From Pelomonas paludis (GTDB lineage: Bacteria; Pseudomonadota; Gammaproteobacteria; Burkholderiales; Burkholderiaceae_C): a stretch of DNA of 64,000 nt. The stretch spans positions 62,001-126,000 of the forward strand of contig NZ_JBDPZD010000001.1 in NCBI RefSeq assembly GCF_039872745.1, read 5' to 3'. Below, in pieces: positions 57,046-64,000 of the stretch (its first letter is position 1; the number at the start of each line of letters is the position of its first letter). The translations under genes were made by a program, and so were the position numbers. The notes under the pieces are model-generated. The model was not told the origin of the DNA, searched no databases, and worked only from the letters and a program-made list of their open reading frames with translations.

Positions 57046-57951
57046 TCACCCCCTCCAATACGCCGGCCTCGCGTAATGCGCCCTCAAATGCTCCACCCAC
57101 AAGCGCACCCGCAGCGGCAAATGCCGTGAGCGGGGGAAGACGGCGTAGATGCCGTTGGGCGGGGCGGCAAAGTCGTCGAGGACGCTGAGGAGGTGGCCGG
57201 CGGTGAGGTCGGCTTCGACCTCCCAGGCACTGCGCCAGGCAAGGCCCAGGCCTTCGCGGCACCAGGCGTGCAGGACCTGGCCGTCGGTGCAGTCGAGCCG
57301 CCCGCTGGGCCTGAGGTGCGTGACTTCGCCGTCGATGCGGAAGGCCCAGCCGCGGGTTTGGCTGGCGTCGGAGCTGAGCACCAGGCAAGCGTGGCGAGCC
57401 AGTTCACTCGGGTGCCGGGGCACGCCGGCGCGTTGCAGGTAGGCCGGGGCGGCGACGCACAGGCGGCGGTTGTCGGCAAGGCGGGTGCTGACGAGGCTGG
57501 AGTCGGGCAGGTCGCCCACGCGGACGGCGCAGTCGAAGCCTTCCTGGACGATGTCCACCACGCGGTCGCTGAGGTTGAGCGAGAGGCTGAGCTCGGCATG
57601 CTCGGCCAGGAAGGCGGGCACCAGGGGCGCGACGTGCCGGCGCCCGAAGCCGGCCGGCGCGGTGATGCGCAGGTGGCCGCGCGCCTGCAGGCCGCCGGCG
57701 CTGACGGACGCTTCGGCCTCAGCCAGCTCGGCCAGCAGGCGCTGGCAAGTCTCCAAAAAGGCCGTGCCTTCGGGCGTGAGGCTGAGTCGGCGGGTGGTGC
57801 GCACCAGCAGCTTGACGCCGAGGCGGGCCTCCAGGGCGTCGAGCCGCCGGCCGATCACCGCCGCCGCCACGCCCTCGGCCTGCGCAGCGGCCGTGAGGCT
57901 GCCCTTGGCGGCCACGAGGGCGAAGGATTCCATCTGCTTGAGCCGGTCCAT
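57046..57951 (-). CDS. LysR-family transcriptional regulator
   Basis: 301 aa from ATG at 57951 (MDRLKQMESF); an ATG 18 bp upstream is possible. N-terminal HTH (FALVAAKGSLTAAAQAEGVAAAVIGRRLDALEARLGVKLLVRTTRRLSLTPEG) and LysR substrate-binding domain (HLRITAPAGFGRRHVAPLVPAFLAEHAELSLSLNLSDRVVDIVQEGFDCAVRVGDL) are typical of the CrgA/AaeR-like group. It is divergent from the malate synthase gene and is likely to act on the shared 104-bp gap, where a short AT-rich stretch (AATTATGTGCATTCAAG) is the only candidate binding region. Confidence 0.9.
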   Translation of the reverse strand: MDRLKQMESFALVAAKGSLTAAAQAEGVAAAVIGRRLDALEARLGVKLLVRTTRRLSLTPEGTAFLETCQRLLAELAEAEASVSAGGLQARGHLRITAPAGFGRRHVAPLVPAFLAEHAELSLSLNLSDRVVDIVQEGFDCAVRVGDLPDSSLVSTRLADNRRLCVAAPAYLQRAGVPRHPSELARHACLVLSSDASQTRGWAFRIDGEVTHLRPSGRLDCTDGQVLHAWCREGLGLAWRSAWEVEADLTAGHLLSVLDDFAAPPNGIYAVFPRSRHLPLRVRLWVEHLRAHYARPAYWRG

Positions 57952-58055
57952 GCGGCCAATTATGTGCATTCAAGGTTGGAATCTTTGAAGTTTCAAGCCG
58001 CGAATCGATGTCAGACAGCGCAATAGAGTCCATCCATCCCGTTTTGGAGGCTCCC

Positions 58056-60239
58056 ATGTCCGCACGCACCACCCACCACCGCCTGCAGGTTGACGCCGCC
58101 CTGGCGCAGTTCATTGACGCCGAAGTGCTGCCCGGCACGGGCGTCAGCCCGGCAAGCTTCTGGGCCGGCTTTGACGCCATTGCCCACGACCTGGCGCCCA
58201 AGAACCGCGCACTGCTGGCCGAGCGCGACCGGCTGCAGGCTGAGATCGATGCCTGGCACGAGGCGCACCCGGGGCCGATTGCCGACATGCCGGCCTACAA
58301 GGCGTTTCTCACGCGCATCGGCTACCTGGTGGAGCCGCCCGCGCAGGTGCAAGCGACCACGGCGAACGTGGACGCCGAGCTGGCCCAGCAGGCCGGGCCG
58401 CAGTTGGTGGTGCCCATCCTGAACGCGCGTTATGCGCTCAATGCGGCCAATGCGCGCTGGGGCTCGCTCTATGACGCGCTCTACGGCACCGATGCCCTGC
58501 CCGAGCTTGAGGGCGCCACACGCGCCGGTACCTACAACCCGGTGCGCGGCGCCCAGGTGATTGCCTACGCCCGCCGCGTGCTGGACCAGGCGGCGCCGCT
58601 GGCCGTCGGCACGCACGCCGACGCGACCGGCTACCGCGTGGAAGGCGGGCAACTCGTCGTTGCGCTGAAGGACGGCACCGCCACCCGCCTCGCTGACCCG
58701 GCCACCTTTGCCGGCTACCAAGGCACCGCAGCCAGCCCCAGCAGCGTGCTCTTCGTCCACCACGGCCTGCACCTGGACCTGCACATCGACCGCAGCACCG
58801 CCATCGGCGCGAGCGACCCGGCCGGCGTGGCCGACCTGGTGCTGGAAGCTGCGCTCTCGACCATCCTGGACCTGGAAGATTCCATCGCCGCCGTGGACGC
58901 CGAGGACAAGCTCAATGCCTACCGCAACTGGCTTGGCATCCAACTGGGCACGCTGACCGAAGAGGTCAGCAAGGGCGGCAAAAGCTTCACACGCACCCTC
59001 AATGCCGACCGCGTCTACACAGCGCCCGATGGCAGTGCCCTGACCCTGCACGGCCGCTCGCTGATGTTCCTGCGCAATGTCGGGCACCTGATGACCAACC
59101 CGGCCATCCTGCTGGGTGACGGTGGCGAGATCCCCGAGGGGATCATGGACGCCGTCATCACGACGACCATTGCCCTGCACGACCTGCAAGGCCACGGGCA
59201 GAACGGCTTGCGCAACAGCCGCACGGGCTCGATCTACATCGTCAAACCCAAGATGCACGGCCCGGCCGAGGTGGCCTTCGCGGCCGAACTCTTCAGCCGC
59301 GTGGAGCAGCTGCTGGGCCTGCCGGACAGCACGGTCAAGCTCGGCATCATGGACGAGGAGCGCCGCACCAGCGTCAACCTCAAGGCCTGCATCGGCGCGG
59401 CGGCCAGCCGCGTCGCCTTCATCAACACCGGCTTCCTGGACCGCACGGGCGACGAGATGCACACCGCCATGCGCGCCGGCCCCATGCTGCGCAAGGGCGA
59501 CATGAAGACGTCGAGCTGGATCCAGGCCTATGAGCGCAACAACGTGCTGACGGGCCTGGCCTGCGGCTTGAGAGGCCGCGCGCAGATCGGCAAGGGCATG
59601 TGGGCCATGCCCGACCTGATGGCCGCCATGCTGGAGCAAAAGATCGCCCACCCCAAGGCCGGCGCCAACACCGCCTGGGTGCCCAGCCCCACGGCGGCCA
59701 CGCTGCACGCCCTGCACTACCACCAGGTCAATGTTGCCGCCGTGCAGCGCGAGCTGGAAGCGACCTCCCCCGAGAGCGACCTGCTGGACCGCCTGCTGAC
59801 CATCCCGGTCGCCCCGCGCGCCGACTGGACGCCCGAGCAGCGCCAGCAGGAGCTGGACAACAACGTGCAGGGCATCCTCGGCTACGTGGTGCGCTGGGTG
59901 GACCAGGGCGTAGGCTGCTCCAAGGTGCCCGACATCCATGGCGTCGGCCTGATGGAAGACCGCGCCACCCTGCGCATCAGCAGCCAGCATATTGCCAACT
60001 GGCTGCGGCACGGGGTGGTGACCGAGGCTCAGGTGCGCGAGACCTTCACGCGCATGGCGCGGGTGGTGGACCAGCAAAATTTAGGGGATGCGCTCTATCT
60101 GCCTCTGGAGCGACATCCAACGGAACCTGCATTCCTGGCCGCGCTTGACTTGGTCTTCAAGGGTGAGCACCAACCTAGCGGCTACACCGAGCCCTTGTTG
60201 CACGCGTGGCGGCTCCAAAAGAAGCACGGCGGGGACTGA
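58056..60239 (+). CDS. glcB: Malate synthase G
   Basis: 727 aa from ATG at 58056 with TGGAGG eight bases before; normal length for the GlcB type. Conserved: ALLAERDRLQAEIDAWH in the N-terminal region, DRSTAIGASDPAGVADLVLEAALSTILDLEDSIAAVDAEDK with catalytic-metal acidic residues, GRSLMFLRNVGHLMTNPAIL, KMHGPAEVAF, GIMDEERRTSVNLKACI and AGANTAWVPSPTAATLHALHYH. It condenses glyoxylate with acetyl-CoA to malate in glycolate/glyoxylate use. No glcDEF or aceA is nearby, so glyoxylate source is unknown. Expression is likely controlled by the divergent LysR gene. Confidence 0.95.
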   Translation: MSARTTHHRLQVDAALAQFIDAEVLPGTGVSPASFWAGFDAIAHDLAPKNRALLAERDRLQAEIDAWHEAHPGPIADMPAYKAFLTRIGYLVEPPAQVQATTANVDAELAQQAGPQLVVPILNARYALNAANARWGSLYDALYGTDALPELEGATRAGTYNPVRGAQVIAYARRVLDQAAPLAVGTHADATGYRVEGGQLVVALKDGTATRLADPATFAGYQGTAASPSSVLFVHHGLHLDLHIDRSTAIGASDPAGVADLVLEAALSTILDLEDSIAAVDAEDKLNAYRNWLGIQLGTLTEEVSKGGKSFTRTLNADRVYTAPDGSALTLHGRSLMFLRNVGHLMTNPAILLGDGGEIPEGIMDAVITTTIALHDLQGHGQNGLRNSRTGSIYIVKPKMHGPAEVAFAAELFSRVEQLLGLPDSTVKLGIMDEERRTSVNLKACIGAAASRVAFINTGFLDRTGDEMHTAMRAGPMLRKGDMKTSSWIQAYERNNVLTGLACGLRGRAQIGKGMWAMPDLMAAMLEQKIAHPKAGANTAWVPSPTAATLHALHYHQVNVAAVQRELEATSPESDLLDRLLTIPVAPRADWTPEQRQQELDNNVQGILGYVVRWVDQGVGCSKVPDIHGVGLMEDRATLRISSQHIANWLRHGVVTEAQVRETFTRMARVVDQQNLGDALYLPLERHPTEPAFLAALDLVFKGEHQPSGYTEPLLHAWRLQKKHGGD

Positions 60240-60598
60240 GTTGCAACCTCACGGGCAGCGCGGCCCAGGAATTCAGCCACTTGCCTCGAATCGCCGCATG
60301 TCGACTTGACAGACGCGCCCGAAACACCAGGGTTTGCCCACCCCTCACCTCGGCAGTATGACGGGGCCTTGGGTGTTGTGGCCATGCGACCCTGAGGTGT
60401 CAAACGGGTGACAAAGGTCACATCCCAGGGGGGTGTTCCGGCATCATTACTAAGTCGTAAACACGACCCACAAGAAGCGATGTACCCAGGTGGCCGAGCT
60501 TGAGCCGTTGAAGCTTGGTATCCAGACGGGGCATCCCTAGTCCGTGCTGCGTTTACGAGATGCGGCACATCGTCTTTGTCAATTCGGAGCAAGTTCCT
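60240..60598. other. Long 5' region of the TonB-dependent receptor gene
   Basis: 359 bp without a gene. It includes GTGACAAAGGTCAC (60408-60421), a small inverted repeat of the kind bound by Crp/Fnr- or NtcA-like factors, about 180 bp before the receptor ATG. No clear -35/-10 pair, riboswitch or Fur box was recognised. An in-frame extension of the receptor to 60515 lacks a signal-peptide start. Confidence 0.4.
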
Positions 60599-63500
60599 AT
60601 GAGTCATATCCATGGTCGACGCGGAGTACGTTGGTCCCGATCTGTAGTGGCTACAGCTGCTGGGCTTTGCCTAGCAGGGGTCGTGATGGCGCAAAGTACC
60701 AACGGCACCGTCTACGGCAGCGTGCCGCCCGGCACAGTGGTGGTTGTGACAAGCAACACCGGCGTCTCGCGCACCGTGACCGCTGGCTCGGATGGTCGCT
60801 ACAGCGTCGCAAATTTGCCTGGTGGCGAATACAAGATCGAGGCCAAAGGCATCGGTTCCCGTGCTGCCACGGTGACGGTGGGCGGCGGTACCGACGTGTC
60901 CTTCCTGACGGCGATGGAAGCTGTGACGATCACAGGCACCCGCACGCTCACGATCGACACCACGCAGGTAGACACGCGAACGGTGTTCACCTCTGACTTG
61001 CTCACCAAGATCGCGGTGGGCCAGTCCGTCAACCAAGTGGCCTTGCTCGCGCCCGGCGTGATCAACAGCAATAGCTACAACACTCCGAGCACGACCTCCA
61101 GCAACAACAACCCGCTGGGCCGCTCGGCCATGGCCAATATCGGGAGCTTTGGCGGCTCAGCTGCTTCCGAGAACGCGTACTACATCAACGGCTTCCCGGT
61201 CACCAACCCGCTGACCAACATGGGCGCCACGACCCTGGCGTTCAACTCCATCGGGCAAGTTCAGGTCTTGACGGGTGGCTACGGCGCTGAATACGGTCGG
61301 TCAACCGGCGGCGTGATGAACGTGGTGACCAAGCGTGGCACCAACGAGTGGAAGGGCGGCCTGTATTCGATCTACAGCCCGAAGTCCTTCCGCAATCAGC
61401 CCCAGGACCTTTACTACCCCGACACCGGCAAGTGGAGCCAAGCCAGTCACTACAACACCTCGGCAGGCAACAACCCCAACAACTGGACCGACGGCACGAT
61501 GTACCAATCGCGTGCCAACAACACGGTGGACAGCCTCGTCTACGGCGCCTACGTGGGTGGGCCCATCCTGAAGAACAAGCTGTTCCTGTTTGCCAACGTT
61601 GAGCAAACGCGCGATGAAGTGCAAGGCGTTCGCCAGACCCGTGTGGGGTCGCTGACATCGTCCAACGCTGCCCAGGGCTGGAGCGAAAGCACCAACACCT
61701 ACCCTCGGGCGACCTTGAAGATGGACTGGAACATCACCGACAACCACACGTTGGAGTTGACCGGCATCCAGGACAACGCCAAGGAAAAGTACGCCTACTA
61801 CGGCTACGACTACAAGACGCTCTCACACAACTCGACGAAGTTCAATGGCGACCACGTCCTGGCCGACACCTCGCGCCTGTACGTTGCCAAGTACACCGGC
61901 AACATCACGGACGACCTGACCGTCTCTGCCGTGGTTGGCCAGCAGAAGATCAAGCACAACCCGGATCCGCTGCCCGGCTACGACGCCACCAAGAACTACG
62001 TCACCATCTCCCCGACCACGGTGCCGGCGGCCTACGGCAGCATTGCCAACCCGCAGCCCTACCAGACGGTGACGGACCCCAGCACCGACAAGACCCAAGG
62101 CTTCCGCCTCGACGTGTCCTACGTTCTGGGCAAGCATGACCTGCGCTTTGGTGTGGATCGCTTCCGCGCTGACTCCGCGATCGGCAGCCGCAATAGCGGC
62201 CCGGGCGCCTATCGCTGGATCTACGGCCAGCTCAGCACGCCGACTGAGGCCATTGATGCCAGCCACGGCATTGGTTCTCCAGCCAGTGCTGGCGCAAACG
62301 GCGCCAATGGCTATTACGTCGACCAGTACTTCCTCTCCAGCGGCGGTTCCGTGAGCACCGTCCAAAAGGCGTATTACCTGGAAGACCGCTGGCAGATCAC
62401 CAAGCGCCTGTTGTTGTCGCTGGGCTTCCGCTCGGACAACTTCACCAACTACAACGGTGACCACAAGCCCTACGTCGATCAGAAGAACAACAAGGCTCCG
62501 CGTATCGGTGCGGTTTGGGACGTGCACGGCAATTCGACGCTGAAGGTGTTCGGCAATGCCGGCCGCTACTTCCTGGCGCTGCCCAACAACGTGGCCATCC
62601 GCGGTGCCAATGCGTCGCTGAACTCGGACAAGTACTACACCTACGACAGCATTGGTTCGGACGGCACCCCCGTCGGTCTGCATCCCATCACTCCGGCCAA
62701 TGGCGCTTCCGGTCTTTGCCCGAGCGGTACGGTTGGCGCCGGTTCGGTGTCGTCCAACCTCGAATGCGGTAACGCGCCTGACCCCGCAACCGTGGCCATC
62801 CAGAACCTCAAGCCCCACTATCAGGACGAGTTCATCCTGGGCCTTGAGCACGCGTTCTCCAAGCAAGTGTCCTGGGGCGCCAAGTTCACTTACCGTGACT
62901 TGAAGAGCGCCATTGATGACACCTGCCCGGAAGAGTGCCGGATCTTCAACCCCGGCGAGGCTGCCACCTTCCTGATCCCGAACGGCGATGGCACCTACAC
63001 CAAGCAGGCTTACTCGGCCGCTGACCTTGGCTTCCCCAAGCTCAAGCGCAAGCTGGTGTCTCTTGACCTCTATGCCGAGTACAACAGTGGACCCTTGTTT
63101 GGCAAGTTGAACTACACCCTGTCGCGCAACTACGGCAATGCCGAGGGGCAACTCAACTCGACAGTGGACACGGGCACGGGCGGTCAGCAAGACGTTTCCG
63201 TCACCTCCGACTGGGACCTGCCTGAAATCATGGAAGGTGCCAACGGCTTGCTCCCCAACCACCGCAAGCATCAGTTCAAGTTCTTCGGCAGCTACCAGGC
63301 CAGCGATGAGTGGCGCATTGGCGGCTCGGCCATCCTGACGAGTGGCCGCCCACGCAATTGCACCAGCTACTACCCGTACGCCAAGGCCGGCATCTATAAC
63401 AGCCCGATTTACTACCACTTCTGTGGCGTTCCGGGTGCTCAGACAGCCGTCAACAATCCATCGGTTACCCCCGACAGTGGTTTCGGAGCTTCGCCACGAG

Positions 63501-63739
63501 GCACCATGGGGACCACCCCGTGGATCAAGACCATCAACGTCAGCGTGACCTACACACCGGCCATGTTCAAGGGCTTCTCGCTGCAGGCAGACGTGTTGAA
63601 CATCCTGAATGCTCAAACACCGACGGCCTACTACGAGGCTTCCACGAACTCTCGCAGCACGGTGAACCCACGCTACGGCCAGGTCATCTACTACACGGCT
63701 CCGCGTAGCTTCCGCTTCACCGCTCGCTACGACTTCTGA
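60599..63739 (+). CDS. Oar-like TonB-dependent outer-membrane receptor
   Basis: 1046 aa from ATG at 60599. Signal MSHIHGRRGVRWSRSVVATAAGLCLAGVVMAQ, an N-terminal carboxypeptidase-regulatory-like beta domain (about 32-105: GTVYGSVPPGTVVVVTSNTGVSRTVTAGSDGRYSVANLPGGEYKIEAKG), a plug domain (about 115-250, with GAEYGRSTGGVMNVVTKRGTNEW) and a barrel ending in the aromatic residue Phe (FTARYDF). This layout is that of Oar/adhesin-type receptors that move oligosaccharides, peptides or act in adhesion. No TonB box is obvious by eye. Asn/Tyr/Ser-rich barrel codons lower its GC. A terminator follows. Confidence 0.9.
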   Translation: MSHIHGRRGVRWSRSVVATAAGLCLAGVVMAQSTNGTVYGSVPPGTVVVVTSNTGVSRTVTAGSDGRYSVANLPGGEYKIEAKGIGSRAATVTVGGGTDVSFLTAMEAVTITGTRTLTIDTTQVDTRTVFTSDLLTKIAVGQSVNQVALLAPGVINSNSYNTPSTTSSNNNPLGRSAMANIGSFGGSAASENAYYINGFPVTNPLTNMGATTLAFNSIGQVQVLTGGYGAEYGRSTGGVMNVVTKRGTNEWKGGLYSIYSPKSFRNQPQDLYYPDTGKWSQASHYNTSAGNNPNNWTDGTMYQSRANNTVDSLVYGAYVGGPILKNKLFLFANVEQTRDEVQGVRQTRVGSLTSSNAAQGWSESTNTYPRATLKMDWNITDNHTLELTGIQDNAKEKYAYYGYDYKTLSHNSTKFNGDHVLADTSRLYVAKYTGNITDDLTVSAVVGQQKIKHNPDPLPGYDATKNYVTISPTTVPAAYGSIANPQPYQTVTDPSTDKTQGFRLDVSYVLGKHDLRFGVDRFRADSAIGSRNSGPGAYRWIYGQLSTPTEAIDASHGIGSPASAGANGANGYYVDQYFLSSGGSVSTVQKAYYLEDRWQITKRLLLSLGFRSDNFTNYNGDHKPYVDQKNNKAPRIGAVWDVHGNSTLKVFGNAGRYFLALPNNVAIRGANASLNSDKYYTYDSIGSDGTPVGLHPITPANGASGLCPSGTVGAGSVSSNLECGNAPDPATVAIQNLKPHYQDEFILGLEHAFSKQVSWGAKFTYRDLKSAIDDTCPEECRIFNPGEAATFLIPNGDGTYTKQAYSAADLGFPKLKRKLVSLDLYAEYNSGPLFGKLNYTLSRNYGNAEGQLNSTVDTGTGGQQDVSVTSDWDLPEIMEGANGLLPNHRKHQFKFFGSYQASDEWRIGGSAILTSGRPRNCTSYYPYAKAGIYNSPIYYHFCGVPGAQTAVNNPSVTPDSGFGASPRGTMGTTPWIKTINVSVTYTPAMFKGFSLQADVLNILNAQTPTAYYEASTNSRSTVNPRYGQVIYYTAPRSFRFTARYDF

Positions 63740-63798
63740 TCCGGCGGCCACAGCAGTCAGTGCCCACTTGAAGCACTGACTGCAATAGCGACTGACCC

Positions 63799-63832
63799 AA
63801 GCCCTGGTGACCTCGGTCCCCAGGGCTTTTTT
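63799..63832 (+). terminator. Rho-independent terminator after the TonB-dependent receptor gene
   Basis: Stem AAGCCCTGG (63799-63807) with CCAGGGCTT (63820-63828) and a T-run of six ending at 63832; loop 12 bases. Strong and correctly placed 60 bp after the receptor stop. Confidence 0.85.
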
Positions 63833-63958
63833 GTGTCCGGTGTTTGGCGATGTCACACCGGGGACACACACAAACCCGCGTTGCAAATTCTCCTCATCAG
63901 TAAAGATTTGGCGGCGTTCGCATCCAGAATTCGCGCACCGCAGGGCTGGGGCTGATCG
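63833..63958. other. Intergenic DNA before the right-edge frame
   Basis: Includes an imperfect inverted pair GTGTCCGGTGT ... ACACCGGGGACAC (63834-63868), possibly a second hairpin or an operator for the next gene. Otherwise nothing recognised. Confidence 0.35.
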
Positions 63959-64000
63959 GTGCTACCCGTACCGCTCGACACCTGGCTGTGGCTCTTCGTC
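63959..64000 (+). CDS. Possible start of a LysE-type transporter, cut by the window edge
   Basis: GTG at 63959 opens a frame of 14 codons to the edge: V-L-P-V-P-L-D-T-W-L-W-L-F-V. A short start followed by a Leu/Trp-rich hydrophobic run is how LysE/RhtB exporters begin (…DTWLxF…), but the piece is too short to be sure. No clear ribosome site. Confidence 0.3.
   Translation, partial: MLPVPLDTWLWLFV

Noticed and set aside
58011..60077. A 688-aa minus-strand frame opposite malate synthase
   Set aside because: Low-complexity Val/Gly/His/Gln composition typical of antisense frames in high-GC DNA; malate synthase G on the other strand is certain.
61823..63886. A 687-aa minus-strand frame opposite the TonB-dependent receptor
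   Set aside because: Antisense shadow; the receptor has signal, plug and barrel features on the plus strand and its terminator lies in the same orientation.

Overview
The window is very GC-rich, densely coding bacterial chromosome. A DUF3567 gene (a family of Burkholderiales), a PEP-CTERM protein, a complete C-P lyase operon and an Oar-like TonB-dependent receptor point to a betaproteobacterium of the order Burkholderiales, probably near Leptothrix/Rubrivivax/Roseateles or the Comamonadaceae. This assignment is inference. No rRNA, tRNA, CRISPR array or phage was seen.

Layout. 1-3.9 kb: end of an Nramp metal transporter, then three small minus-strand ORFs arranged like integron gene cassettes with attC-like sites, then a dgkA remnant cut by a dispersed inverted repeat. 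3.9-12.1 kb: phosphorus locus. ptxD-like phosphite dehydrogenase, a 2H phosphoesterase (DUF1045) and phnF run leftward; phnGHIJKLM run rightward. 12.2-13.4 kb: an unknown ORF and two repeat elements. 13.4-16.7 kb: phnCDE transporter plus a PhnZ-like HD oxygenase. Both phosphonate promoters carry a Pho-box-like direct repeat and a TCTAGA-centred motif, so dual control by PhoB (phosphate starvation) and PhnF (substrate) is likely.

16.8-29 kb: cytochrome b561 with two YceI proteins; a LytS/LytTR-type two-component system with a small membrane protein between kinase and regulator; an RHH protein and a DJ-1 protein; SoxR divergent from a glyoxalase-fold protein; a self-regulating XRE-cupin/GNAT operon; an FdhF/YdeP-type molybdoenzyme with an AEC transporter. 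29-35.6 kb: a pseudokinase, a PEP-CTERM protein overlapping an O-antigen-ligase-like membrane protein, rlmJ, and a CAAX-protease-related protein of the PEP-CTERM/exosortase world. 35.7-41.7 kb: two exported proteins, then a tight run with an LplT-PlsC fusion, two tiny membrane proteins, an Lgt-like protein with altered active site and a radical SAM enzyme resembling lipid-coupling (Tes-type) enzymes. This is the best candidate for an uncharacterised membrane-lipid modification system.

41.7-64 kb: a double AAA+ ATPase, DUF3567, DUF3108, a degenerate FAH-like protein, nucleoside hydrolase, DUF6151, a Pat-type acyl-CoA synthetase/acetyltransferase, an HDAC-family deacetylase, Anbu, an esterase lipoprotein, nadC, an FAH-family hydrolase, RlpA, a lower-GC orphan, LysR/malate synthase G, and the TonB-dependent receptor. 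The first CDS is cut by the left edge; a possible LysE-type gene is cut by the right edge.
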